DNA from: Catenuloplanes atrovinosus
GTDB lineage: Bacteria > Actinomycetota > Actinomycetes > Mycobacteriales > Micromonosporaceae
DNA length: 64,000 nucleotides
Reading direction: 5' to 3'
Assembly (NCBI RefSeq): GCF_031458235.1
Contig: NZ_JAVDYB010000001.1
Coordinates: 5,938,001-6,002,000 of the forward strand
Shown piece after piece: positions 25,012 to 34,100 of the stretch (positions are counted from its first letter, which is position 1; the number at the start of each line of letters is the position of its first letter). The position numbers and the translations under genes are program-made. The notes beneath the pieces are model-generated. The model was not told where the DNA came from and did not search any database. It worked only from the letters and a program-made list of their open reading frames with translations.

Positions 25012-26037
25012 ATGACCGGAACCGGACTGCGGCTGGCGGGCGTGTCGGCCGCGTACCGCCGCACCCAGGTGCTGCACGATCTCGACCTCGACGTGCGCCG
25101 CGGTGAGCTGCTGGTCGTCCTCGGGCCGTCCGGTGCGGGGAAGAGCACCCTGCTCCGGGTCGTGGCGGGGCTCCAGCCGGCCACCTCCGGGCGGGTGCTG
25201 ATCGGCGACCGCGACGTCACCGCGCTGCGGCCCGGACGGCGCAACGTGTCGATGGTCTTCCAGTCGTACGCGCTCTTCCCGCACCTGACCGCGCTGGACA
25301 ACATCACCTTCGGGCTGGAGGTGCGCGACGTGCCCCGCGCGGTGTCCCGCGAGCGGGCGGCCGCGGCGGCCGCGACCGTCGGCTGCGCGCACCTGCTCGG
25401 TCGCCGGCCCGGACAGCTGTCCGGCGGCGAACGGCAACGTGTGGCGCTGGCCCGCGCCCTGGTCCGGGAGCCCGACCTGTTCCTGCTCGACGAGCCGCTG
25501 TCCAACCTCGACCTGGCGCTGCGCGCCGAGACGCGCGGCGAGCTCAAGGCCCTGCACGCCCGACTCGGCGTCACCACCGTGCACGTCACCCACGACCAGA
25601 CCGAGGCGCTGGTTCTAGCCGACCGGATCGCGGTGCTGCGCGACGGCCGGCTGGAGCAGCTCGGCACGCCCGAGGAGATCTGGCGGGCCCCGGCGACGCT
25701 GTTCGTGGCCCGGTTCGTCGGCTCCCCGCCGATGAACGTGCTCCCGGCGGTCGGCCCGCTCGCCCCGGACGGCGCGCTCGCCCCGGGCCGGCGGATCGGT
25801 TTCCGGCCGGAGGCGGTGCGGCTCGGCGCCGAGGGCACGGCCGCGGTGGTGGAGCGGGTCGACCTGGTCGGCGAGGACGCGTACGCGTACCTGCGCCTGG
25901 CCGACGGCGGTGAACTGATCGTCGCCCGGGTGCCGGCGGCGTCGCGCCCCGCCGTCGCCGACCCGGTCCGGGTCACGGTCGGTGGGGCCGACGTGCACGT
26001 CTTCGATGAGGCCGGCCGCCGGGTCGGCGTCGCGTGA
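25012..26037 (+). CDS. Sugar ABC transporter ATPase (MalK/UgpC-like)
   Basis: 341 aa from ATG 25012. Walker A GPSGAGKST (~38-46), Q-loop MVFQSYALFPHL, signature LSGGERQRVALARALVREPD, Walker B LFLLDEPLSNLD, H-loop VTHDQTEAL. A C-terminal TOBE domain (RIGFRPEAVRLG) is present but shorter than in MalK. Seven bases separate it from the binding-protein stop. Having its own ATPase makes this importer independent of the shared MsiK that many actinomycete sugar systems rely on. Confidence 0.95.
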   Translation: MTGTGLRLAGVSAAYRRTQVLHDLDLDVRRGELLVVLGPSGAGKSTLLRVVAGLQPATSGRVLIGDRDVTALRPGRRNVSMVFQSYALFPHLTALDNITFGLEVRDVPRAVSRERAAAAAATVGCAHLLGRRPGQLSGGERQRVALARALVREPDLFLLDEPLSNLDLALRAETRGELKALHARLGVTTVHVTHDQTEALVLADRIAVLRDGRLEQLGTPEEIWRAPATLFVARFVGSPPMNVLPAVGPLAPDGALAPGRRIGFRPEAVRLGAEGTAAVVERVDLVGEDAYAYLRLADGGELIVARVPAASRPAVADPVRVTVGGADVHVFDEAGRRVGVA

Positions 26038-26939
26038 GACCCGACCGGGGGCACCGGCAACTCGGCCTGCTGCTGGCTCCGTACCTGCTGGGACTGGTCG
26101 TGCTGGTGCTCGCCCCGTTCGCGGTGACGCTCGCGCTGGCCTTCACCGACTACGACCTGATCCGGCCCCCGCGCTGGGCCGGCACCGGCAACTTCACCGC
26201 GCTGGCCGCGGATCCGATCTTCCGGACGGCGCTGGTCAACTCGTTGACGTTCGCCGCCGTGGCGGTGCCGTTGCGGCTGCTGGTAGCGCTCGCCCTGGCG
26301 CTGCTCCTGCACCGGCGGACCCCGGCGTCCGGCGTGGCCCGCACCGCCGCCGTGCTGCCGGCCGCGGTGCCAGAGATCGCCTACGGCCTGCTCTGGCTGT
26401 GGCTGCTCAATCCGCTCTACGGCCCGATCAGCCAGGTGCTGCGCGCCGGCGGGCAGAACGGGCTGACCGCGTTCGGCCGGACCCCGCCGCAGTGGCTCAC
26501 CGACCCGGTCGACGCCCGGGCCGCGATCGTCCTGATGAGCCTGTTCACCATCGGTGAGACGTTCGTGATCCTGCTGGCCGCCCGGCGTGCCCTGCCCTCG
26601 GACGTCTACGAGCTGGCGGCGCTGGAGGACGCGACCGCCTGGGACGTGCTGCGCCGGATCACCCTGCCGCTGATCGGGCCGGTGCTCGGGCTGCTGCTGA
26701 TCCGCGACGCGATCCAGAGCCTGCAGTTCTCGTTCGTCCCGGCGCTGGTGGTCACGGACGGCGGCCCGCCACCCTACGCCACCACGTACGTCCCGCTCTT
26801 CGCGTACCGCACCGCGTTCGAGTACCTGCGATACGGCTATGCCGCCGCCGCGAGTGTCGTCATGCTCGTGCTGACCGTCACGGCGGTGGCGCTGCAGTGG
26901 CGTCTGCTGCGCCGCTACGGGCGTTTCTACGATCGGTGA
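26034..26939 (+). CDS. Carbohydrate ABC transporter permease (MalF-type, CUT1)
   Basis: 301 aa from GTG 26034, overlapping the ATPase stop by 4 nt (GTGA). Six helices, with the EAA loop YELAALEDATAWDVLRRITL. Pairs with the 22798 permease. Last gene of the five-gene operon that starts at 19985. Confidence 0.93.
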   Translation: MRPDRGHRQLGLLLAPYLLGLVVLVLAPFAVTLALAFTDYDLIRPPRWAGTGNFTALAADPIFRTALVNSLTFAAVAVPLRLLVALALALLLHRRTPASGVARTAAVLPAAVPEIAYGLLWLWLLNPLYGPISQVLRAGGQNGLTAFGRTPPQWLTDPVDARAAIVLMSLFTIGETFVILLAARRALPSDVYELAALEDATAWDVLRRITLPLIGPVLGLLLIRDAIQSLQFSFVPALVVTDGGPPPYATTYVPLFAYRTAFEYLRYGYAAAASVVMLVLTVTAVALQWRLLRRYGRFYDR

Positions 26940-26980
26940 GACCCGGGAGCCGGACGGCGCGGGACGGCGTCCAATCCGGC

Positions 26981-27496
26981 ATGGGTACACCGAACGCCAC
27001 GCGGCCCCTGGTGATCACTATCGTAGCGGCCGTCCTGGGCCTGGCGGCCGGCTGCGGTTCGACGCCCGCCTCCCCGCCCTCGACGGGCACGCCGTCCGGT
27101 GCGCCGCCGTCGGACGCGAGCCCGGCGTCACCGGCGGATACCAGCCGGGCCGAGCCAACGGCCGCGCCGCCTTCCGGATCCCCGGGCGGGCCGGCGATCG
27201 GGGCGCCGGCTCCGCCGCCGTCCACCGGGGCCGGTCCGCCGCCACCGCCCGGGCCCGGGGAACTGCCCGGCGGTCTGCCGCACGGTGAGCGGACGCTGAC
27301 CGGCGTCGTCGACCGGTCCGGGGATTGCACTCTGCTGCGGGTGGGCTCCCGGTGGTGGCAGCTGACCGGCACCGCGGCCGGCGGGCTGGTGGACGGAAGC
27401 CGGGTCACCGCCGTCGGTCAGGTGACCAACGGCGCCGGGTGCGGCGGGCGCGACGTGACGACCACCCTGATCGTGCAGCGGGTGACACCGGCCTGA
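26981..27496 (+). CDS. Small Pro/Gly-rich lipoprotein
   Basis: 171 aa from ATG 26981. Lipobox LGLAAGC (Cys ~25), then ~75 residues of Pro/Ser/Ala/Gly-rich linker, then a compact domain (GERTLTGVVDRSGDCTLLRV, WWQLTG, VTAVGQVTNGAGCGGRDVTT) resembling an OB-like small-barrel fold with two cysteines. Unknown role. It begins 41 bp after the sugar operon and could be a read-through passenger. Confidence 0.65.
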   Translation: MGTPNATRPLVITIVAAVLGLAAGCGSTPASPPSTGTPSGAPPSDASPASPADTSRAEPTAAPPSGSPGGPAIGAPAPPPSTGAGPPPPPGPGELPGGLPHGERTLTGVVDRSGDCTLLRVGSRWWQLTGTAAGGLVDGSRVTAVGQVTNGAGCGGRDVTTTLIVQRVTPA

Positions 27497-27954
27497 GGAC
27501 ACCGGTCCGTCTCGTCCGCACGGGCGGGCCGCGTACCGGACCGGCCGACGAGGAGAACGCCGATGTGCCGGGATGGTCACCGTGGATCCGGCATACGCCC
27601 CGGCCGGAGGAGGTCACTGCCGATGTCCCGACAGCATCCCTGCGGCGCGAAGATCGTGTTTCGCACTCTCATAGCCGCCGGCCGGGCGTGCGGGTGGACA
27701 GGTTTTCGGAGGCGTTGGGCTGTCCGTCACCACGGTCACAAGCGGGCCAGGCCTTGGAGCGCCGGTCGGCGTCCATCCGGATGACGTGACGGACGATCGT
27801 ACCCACGTCCCGCATCCGGATCTGCCGCCGGTCGAGCGCGACACCTGCCTCCGTCGTGACGCTACGTATCGCCGGCCGGCTGGCCGACACGCGACTCTGC
27901 CGATGAGCGGGCGGTTGCCAGGAAGAGAATGACCGTTCGTGCCACGATCTCGCC
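27497..27954. other. Intergenic region without supported gene
   Basis: 458 bp. Several overlapping short ORFs on both strands show no recognisable family or ribosome-binding site. A minus-strand frame at 27669-27956 is the longest and might be a decayed gene remnant, but I cannot support it. Confidence 0.4.
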
Positions 27955-28470
27955 ATGACGGAAGTGAGCGGCGACGACTCACGCCAGCCGGTTGTCGTCC
28001 TGATGTGCGGAGTGGCAGGGTCCGGGAAGACGACCTACGCCCAACGACTCGAAGCTGACGGTTACGTGCGCTTGTCCATCGACGAGGAGATCTGGGCCCG
28101 CTTCGGTCGCTATGGCATCGACTACGATCCGATTGCCTATCCGGAGTACGGGCCCATCGCTGAGGCTCACCTGCGCCTACGACTCCTCGACCTCATTGCC
28201 GAAGGTCGCGACGTCGTGGTCGACTCAAGCTTCTGGCAGCGCAGTAGCCGTGAAGAGTGCAAGGAGCTTATCGAAGGGTCTGGTGCGCGGTGGCGGCTGA
28301 TCTACCTTGACGCCGCACCCGCTCTCCTGCGCCGACGCCTGGCCCAGCGCGGTTTGCGCTTCGACGCGAACGCCGCTTTTCCCATCGACGAGGCCACCCT
28401 TACGCGCTTCCTCAGCGGCTTCGAGGTGCCCAAGGGTGAAGGCGAGGAAGTCATCATCGTCAGCGGATGA
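27955..28470 (+). CDS. P-loop kinase (AAA_33 type)
   Basis: 171 aa from ATG 27955. Walker A GVAGSGKTT at ~21-29, then SIDEEIWARFG and a DVVVDSSFWQRSSREE strand, the lid LLRRRLAQRG. This matches small-molecule or nucleotide kinases of the AAA_33/zeta-toxin-like group. Similar actinobacterial proteins are annotated as ATP-binding proteins; one possibility is antibiotic or nucleoside phosphorylation. GC is slightly lower than in the neighbours. Monocistronic. Confidence 0.8.
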   Translation: MTEVSGDDSRQPVVVLMCGVAGSGKTTYAQRLEADGYVRLSIDEEIWARFGRYGIDYDPIAYPEYGPIAEAHLRLRLLDLIAEGRDVVVDSSFWQRSSREECKELIEGSGARWRLIYLDAAPALLRRRLAQRGLRFDANAAFPIDEATLTRFLSGFEVPKGEGEEVIIVSG

Positions 28471-28546
28471 ACAGCCCGCATGTGAAGCTTCGAGCATCCG
28501 CTCATGCCGCATCGAGTGTGTTCTGCCGGGGTCCTGTCAAACATCG

Positions 28547-29182
28547 TCACCGGTCGGTCAGGTGGGTGATGCGGGCCTGCAGCGTCTGTTTCGCGGTGGG
28601 CCAGTCGTCGTCGAGCAGTGAGTAGACGGCGGTGTCGCGCCAGGAGCCGTCGGCGCGGCGGCGATGTTTGCGTAGCACGCCCTCTCGGACCGCGCCGAGG
28701 CGTTCGATCGCCGCCTGGGCGCGGCTGTTGCGGATGTCGGTGACCCACACGACCCGCACGGTGCCGAGCGTGTCGAACGCGTACGTCATCAGCAGCAGTT
28801 TCGCCTCGGCGTTGACGCCGGTGCCCCACCACCGTTGCCCGAGCCAGGTGTAGCCGATCGTCACCGACCGCTGCACCGGGTCGACATCGGTCAGTGAGGT
28901 CGTGCCGGCGAACTCGCCGGTGCGGGCGTCGATCTGCGCGTACGGGAATCGCCGGCCGTGTGCCCGGCCGGTCAGGGCCGTGGTGATGTGCGAGGCGGCG
29001 TCGTCGACGGTCGCGGGCGCCGCCAGCGCGCCGCCGGCCGGGCTCTGCCATCGGAAGATCTCGGCGGACTGGGTCGGGGTGCCGGTGGCCGCGAGGTATC
29101 CGGGTGCGTGCTCGATCGCCAGCGGCTCCAGGCGCACCAGCCGGCCGGACAGCACCGGCATCGCATACCAGAGGTCGGTCAT
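28547..29182 (-). CDS. GNAT N-acetyltransferase (RimJ/RimL-like)
   Basis: 211 aa from ATG 29182. Acetyltransf_3 pattern: LSGRLVRLEPLAIEH start, TIGYTWLGQRWWGTGVNAEAK (acetyl-CoA-binding V/G-x-G region), then VVWVTDIRNSRAQAAIERLG and REGVLRKHRRRADGSWRDT. Substrates of this subgroup include protein N termini and small amines. The ATG overlaps the stop of the upstream membrane-protein gene by 4 nt. Confidence 0.9.
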   Translation of the reverse strand: MTDLWYAMPVLSGRLVRLEPLAIEHAPGYLAATGTPTQSAEIFRWQSPAGGALAAPATVDDAASHITTALTGRAHGRRFPYAQIDARTGEFAGTTSLTDVDPVQRSVTIGYTWLGQRWWGTGVNAEAKLLLMTYAFDTLGTVRVVWVTDIRNSRAQAAIERLGAVREGVLRKHRRRADGSWRDTAVYSLLDDDWPTAKQTLQARITHLTDR

Positions 29183-29985
29183 GGTCGTATGGTGTCGGAC
29201 CGTTGCGGTGCGCGTCCTGGAATTACCGCCCTGCGGGCGGTGACCGCTCGCCACGCCGTTTGGACGGCGAGCGTCGCGGCAACCGCGGTCACGAACGCGA
29301 AGCCGGTGCCGAGCGGTACGACCAGGACGGCCACCAGAAAGCAGAAGATCGAGAACCCCAGGAGCCCGCGCGGGATGCCGTGCACCACCCGCACCGCACC
29401 GGCCGGGCCGAGTTGCGCCAGCGCGAACGCGGCGACGACACTCGTGGCGATCGGGAAGGGCGCGAGGACGCCGGTCATCCCCGGACCTAGGGTGGTGGCG
29501 GCCCCGGTGACGATCACCACGAGTGCGGCGGTCGCGGCGGCCCGGGCCGGCAGGTCCCACCACGGCCAGCGGACCGGGGCACCGTCGTCGGACGGCGGAG
29601 CGGGCAGGAGCCGGGCCACGAGCCACGCCACGACGAGTACCACGGGCAGACCCCACCACGGATCGACCGGGACCGCCGACAGGGCGAGATCCAGGAGCAC
29701 GCAACCGGTCCAGGAGATCAGCAGGGTCGGCGCCCAGCCGAGAAACCGCGCCAGCCACGCGAACATCAGCGCGAACACCGCCAGCGTCACCAGGCCCAGC
29801 AGGGCAGCGCCCGCCGCTCGTGACCCGAACCGGGCGCCCTGTTCGAGGCAGGTGATGAGCAGAATCGGGCCCGCCACGATCGGCAACGCCACCAGCATGC
29901 CCGACACCTGCTGACCCCAGCGCCTACCCGCCAGCGACGACACGACGACCAATGCCGGGGCCAGCGCCACCTTCAGCAGGAACAC
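29179..29985 (-). CDS. Polytopic membrane protein of unknown function
   Basis: 268 aa with about eight hydrophobic segments spread over the whole length (for example VALPIVAGPILLITCLEQGA and GLVTLAVFALMFAWLARFLG). No transporter signature is recognised. Coupled by ATGA overlap to the GNAT gene, so the two may form a functional pair. Confidence 0.7.
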   Translation of the reverse strand: MFLLKVALAPALVVVSSLAGRRWGQQVSGMLVALPIVAGPILLITCLEQGARFGSRAAGAALLGLVTLAVFALMFAWLARFLGWAPTLLISWTGCVLLDLALSAVPVDPWWGLPVVLVVAWLVARLLPAPPSDDGAPVRWPWWDLPARAAATAALVVIVTGAATTLGPGMTGVLAPFPIATSVVAAFALAQLGPAGAVRVVHGIPRGLLGFSIFCFLVAVLVVPLGTGFAFVTAVAATLAVQTAWRAVTARRAVIPGRAPQRSDTIRP

Positions 29986-30342
29986 AGGTCAAGCATGCCG
30001 GTCGCAGCAACCGGATTACCGGCGTCCCCTGCCGGCACCAGAATGCCGTGGTGATCTCGCCGCGTGCTGGGGTGGCGCCCAAACTCGCGAACATCGAAAG
30101 AGCCGAGATCTCGATGGGGCCGAAGCTGAGCGACATCCGGTGCCGAAACTCGCGTACAGAGCCACGATTCGACATACCTTCCCCTGGGGGCCGCTGGTGA
30201 CCGGCGGATGAATGACCGGCCGATCACACGCCGAGCGTGGCCGGCACCCCAGGGCGGTCGGCGCCCCCCATAGGGGCCGGCTCCCCGCCGCGCCGGAAAA
30301 GTCGCCGGAGCCCGTGTGCGAGCTGAGAAACCCTCGCGAGGC

Positions 30343-30386
30343 GCGACACCCGGCGCGAGGTGCGGCGACACCCGGCGCGAGGCGCG
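30343..30386 (+). repeat. 22-bp tandem duplication
   Basis: Two units of GCGACACCCGGCGCGAGG(T/C)GCG, 30343-30364 and 30365-30386, differing at one base. Confidence 0.8.
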
Positions 30387-30470
30387 AGGCGTGGCGCGAG
30401 CGGGGAAGCGCCGCGCGGTGTGGGAGGTGGAGGGTGGGTGTGGGGTTTGAGTGGGCAGCGGCGGGACTGG

Positions 30471-30540
30471 CAGGGAGGCCGGCCACGGCCGAGCGGTGCC
30501 CGCGGGAGCATGCGGGTCGCGGCCACGCCGGGAGCGGGTG
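30471..30540 (+). repeat. ~70-bp intergenic repeat, copy 2
   Basis: Nearly identical to copy 3 (44458-44528) over CAGGGAGGCCGGCCACGGCC and the core GGTGCCCGCGGGAGCATGCG. Confidence 0.85.
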
Positions 30541-30544
30541 AAGG

Positions 30545-31093
30545 CTAAGGGTTCTTGGCCAGGCGGGAGGTGGGCAGGCCGGCGGCGGCGAGAAGGGCGG
30601 ATTCGAGGCGGGGGTCGGTGGCGGCGTGTTCGGCGATCAGGCGGGCGAGCGTGACCGGGGGCAGCGTGGCGGCGACGCCGGCGAGGCGGCGGACGGCGGC
30701 CTCGGGGGACTCGGGTTGGGGGGCGGCGCCGGGAGCGGTGGGTGACGTGGGCGTGGGGGTGTCGGGGGTGTCGTCGAGCGTGTCGGGGAGGTCGGCGGCG
30801 GGGGGCCAGGGGAAGGCCTCGTTGAGGGCGGCGATGACCACGGCGACCAGGTGGACGCAGAAGTTCTCCGGGGCGGTGGCGATGGTGCCGCATTCGCAGC
30901 GGCCGGTGAGGGTGCCGTCGACGAAGCCGGCCCAGGCGCGCTGTGGGGCCGGGGTGTCCTGGCCGACGGTGCCGAGCGCGCCGCCGGAGTAGGGGCGCAG
31001 GTCGTCGAGGTCCTCGGCGACGGTGTAGGCCGCGTCGAAGATCACCGGGGCGACGGTGTGGTGCAGGGTGTCGAGGTCGATCAAGACCGCCAT
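30545..31093 (-). CDS. SWIM zinc-finger protein following jetC
   Basis: 182 aa from ATG 31093 (a GTG at 31111 is an alternative start). A SWIM motif CxC-x10-CxH is formed by Cys66, Cys68, Cys79 and His81 (GRCECGTIATAPENFCVH). Acidic and proline-rich linker follows, then a helical C-terminal domain (LARLIAEHAATDPRLESALL). SWIM domains bind DNA or proteins and occur with SWI2/SNF2 ATPases and MuDR transposases. It lies 30 bp after the SMC-like gene, exactly where the JetD nuclease would be expected, and is probably the last gene of that operon. Confidence 0.8.
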   Translation of the reverse strand: MAVLIDLDTLHHTVAPVIFDAAYTVAEDLDDLRPYSGGALGTVGQDTPAPQRAWAGFVDGTLTGRCECGTIATAPENFCVHLVAVVIAALNEAFPWPPAADLPDTLDDTPDTPTPTSPTAPGAAPQPESPEAAVRRLAGVAATLPPVTLARLIAEHAATDPRLESALLAAAGLPTSRLAKNP

Positions 31094-31123
31094 GCGGGCA
31101 AACCTACCCACTCAAAGTTGCCG

Positions 31124-34100
31124 CTATTGCGTCCTGGGCTCGTCGGCGGGGAGGAAGTCCTGGCCGGTCCAGACGAAGCGCGCGGTGGTGACCGCCTCGT
31201 CGCCGTCCGCGTCGCCGGCGATCAGCTGGTGGATGGCGATGCCGTCGACCTCCGCGTACGTGCACCACTCCTGGTCGGAGGTGAGCATCAGGTCCAGGTC
31301 CAGGCCGGTGAGCACCTCCATCAGCTGGCCGCGGTTCATCTGGTCCACGCCGACGAACACCTCGTCCAGCAGGATCAGCCGCGGCGCCTCGGGTGCGGCC
31401 CGGTAGTGCGCGGCCGCGGCGGCGAACAGCGGCAGGTGCAGCACGATCGCCTTCTCGCCGCCGGACTTCGCGCCGTGCTGCTTGCGCGTCACCGGCGCCC
31501 AGTCCTCGCCGCCGGAGCGCATCTGCACCACGAACCGGTGCCAGCGGCGGTAGTCGAGCACCTCGCTGAGTTGCTGGTCCCAGCCGGTCGCGGCGCCGGT
31601 GGTGCGCAACTCGTCGATCCGGGCGCGGAAGAACGCGTGCAGCACCGTGCGTTCGTCGTCGGAGAGCGTGGACGGGTCGGCCAGCAGCAGGTCGCGCGCC
31701 TGCTTGAGGCCGGGACCCAGCTCCGGGTTGACCTCCCAGACCAGCCGCACGCCCAGGCCGGAGACGGTACGCACCTGCTCGAGCTGCGCGCTGACCTGCC
31801 GGACCAGGCCGGTCGCCTGCCGGATTCGCTCGGCCACGTGCCGGCGCGTGTCGCCGATCAGCGTGTGGTCGAAGAGTGCGCGTTCCTCCTCGCCCAGGCG
31901 GGCGCGGGTCTCGTCGCGCTCCGCGGTGACGCGCGCGGCCAGTTGGCCGGGGCTGATCCGCAGACCGTCCACGGTGGCGGAGACCACCTGCACGTCGCAC
32001 TGCTCGTCGGCCTCCATGGCCAGGTCGGCGTAGCCGGTCAGCGACTCGCGGATGGTGTGCAGCACGTCGGCCAGCGCGCTCTCGTCCTGGCGCAGGTGCC
32101 GCGGGCCGTGCGGCAGCCGGCCGCACTCCTCCGCGATCGCGCGTGCGGCCTGCAGCGTGGCGGTGACCGCGCCGAGCCCGGTCAGCCGCGTCTCCAGGCC
32201 CGCGTCCGGGCCGAGCAGTCCGGCCAGCCGGGCCAGCCGGCCGACCGCCTCGTCGCGGGCGGCGGTGGCCGCGTCCCGCGCGCGCTCCGCAGCCTCGGCG
32301 CGCGCGTTCAGGTCGCTGATCCGGCTGATCAGCTCGTCGTGGCGGGGGCGCAGCGCGCGCTCGTCCCGCCGCAGGCCCTCGGCCCGGGCGCGGAGCACGT
32401 CCACCTGGTCCAGGACCGCGCTGAAGTCGGTGCCGACCGCGCCGGCCACCGACTCGAGCCGGGTCTGCGCGGCGTCGACCTTCTCCCGGGCGGCGGTCAG
32501 CGCGGCCTCGGCCTCGGCCGCCGCGGCGGTGGAGCGGGCCGCCGCCTCCTCCGCGTCCGCGAGCCGGTCCGCCGCGTAGTCCCGCCGGGCGCGCTCGGCC
32601 AGCCAGCCCTCGCCGGCCTGGCGCAGCGCGCGCAGCGCGTCCGCGAGCTGCTCCAGGTCACCGGCCGTGGTGGGCAGGCTCTGCCGGGAGCCGGTCAGCG
32701 TCAGCTCGCGCAGCGTGGCGCGGGCCGTCTCCTCCGCCGCGGCCAGGTCCGACTCCGCGCCGGTGAGCTGGTCCTGCACGGCGGCCAGCCGCAGCTCGGC
32801 CCGCTGCACCGCCTCCAGCGCGCGGGCGCCGTCGGCCAGGGACGGCCGGGCGGCCGCCTCCGCGTCCAGCGTGGCGCGCTCGGTGCGCAGGCCGGCGATC
32901 GCGACCGCGACCTTCTCCCGGGCGGCGTCCAGCGTGGCCAGCTCGCCGCCCAGCTCGGCCAGGCGGCGCTGGCGGGCCCGCTCGCGCGCGTCCACGCCGA
33001 GGAACTCGGCCTCCGGCTTGGCCCAGCTGCCGTACGCGAGACCGAGCCGCCAGCTGCCGTCCGCGCCGACGCCCGCGCCGTGCCGGGGCGCGGTCTCGCC
33101 GTACCCGATCGCGTTCAGGATCTGGCGGACCACGGTGGGCGCGACCGGCGCCGCCTCGCCGCGCTCCGGCGGTGCCGCGTCCAGGATGGACAGCAGCGAG
33201 TCGCCGGGCGCCGGCACCGCGCCCATCGAGGCGACGAACGAGTCGTGGCCGTCCGCGGCCATCCCGATCGAACCGTCCGGGCGGATCCACGCGTCCAGCA
33301 GGCCGGAGGCCTGGAGCGCGGCCTCCACCGCGGCCTGGGTGGCCGGCGGCACACCCTCGTGCCAGGTGACCACCCGCCACAGCGGCGCGCCGGGGCGGTT
33401 CGCCTCCCGGGACGCGGTGCGGTGCGCCGGCGCGGCCGGTTCACCGGGCGGGCGGCGGGTCAGCGCGGCGTACTCCGCGGACAGCGGCGTGCGCTTGGCC
33501 AGCAGCTCGCGGTCCGCGGCCATGCCGGCGGTGTGGTCGGCCGCGATCCGCTCGCGCACCTCCGCGGTCACGTCGCCGATCAGCGAGGCCAGCGCCACCT
33601 CGTCCGCGCCGAGGTCGGCCAGCACCGGCGCGACCGGCGCGACCGGGAGCACGGTGCAGGCGGAGGCCCAGGCGGCGATGCTCACCCGGTGCGCGGCGAC
33701 GCGCTCCTCGTACGCCTGGCGGGCCTTGGTCAGCGTCGCCTGCGTCTCGTCCCGGTCGGCCGCGCGGGCCTCGCGGCGCGCGGCGGCCCGCTCCCGGTCC
33801 GCGCTGGCCCGGGCGTGCGCGGCGATCGCGGCGCGCACCTCCTCGACCTGGCCCTCGCGGCCGAGCAGCACGCCGCGCAGCAGCGCCCGGGCCTGGTCGA
33901 TCGGCTCGTCCGCCAGCGGTTCCACCAGGCCGGCCAGGCCCGCGCGGTGGGCGAGCGCGCTGGTCTCGTGCCAGGTCCGCTCCACGGCGGCGGACGCGGA
34001 GGTCAGCTCCGCGCGGCGGGTCTCGACGCGCGCGGCGTCACCGGTGGCGTCGTCGCGCCGTGCCGTGTCGGCCGCCTCCGCCGCCTCCGCGGCGCGCTTC

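Larger units (their letters stand above)
29986..30544. other. Intergenic region with tandem and dispersed repeats
   Basis: 559 bp. It contains a 22-bp tandem duplication (30343-30386) and copy 2 of the ~70-bp intergenic repeat (30471-30540). No gene is supported. It separates the GNAT operon from the end of the minus-strand Jet cluster. Confidence 0.5.

Noticed and set aside
30545-31093. The SWIM protein as a diverged JetD
   Set aside because: It has no TOPRIM motif (no E..DxD) and is far too short; the CxC...CxH cysteines define a SWIM finger.
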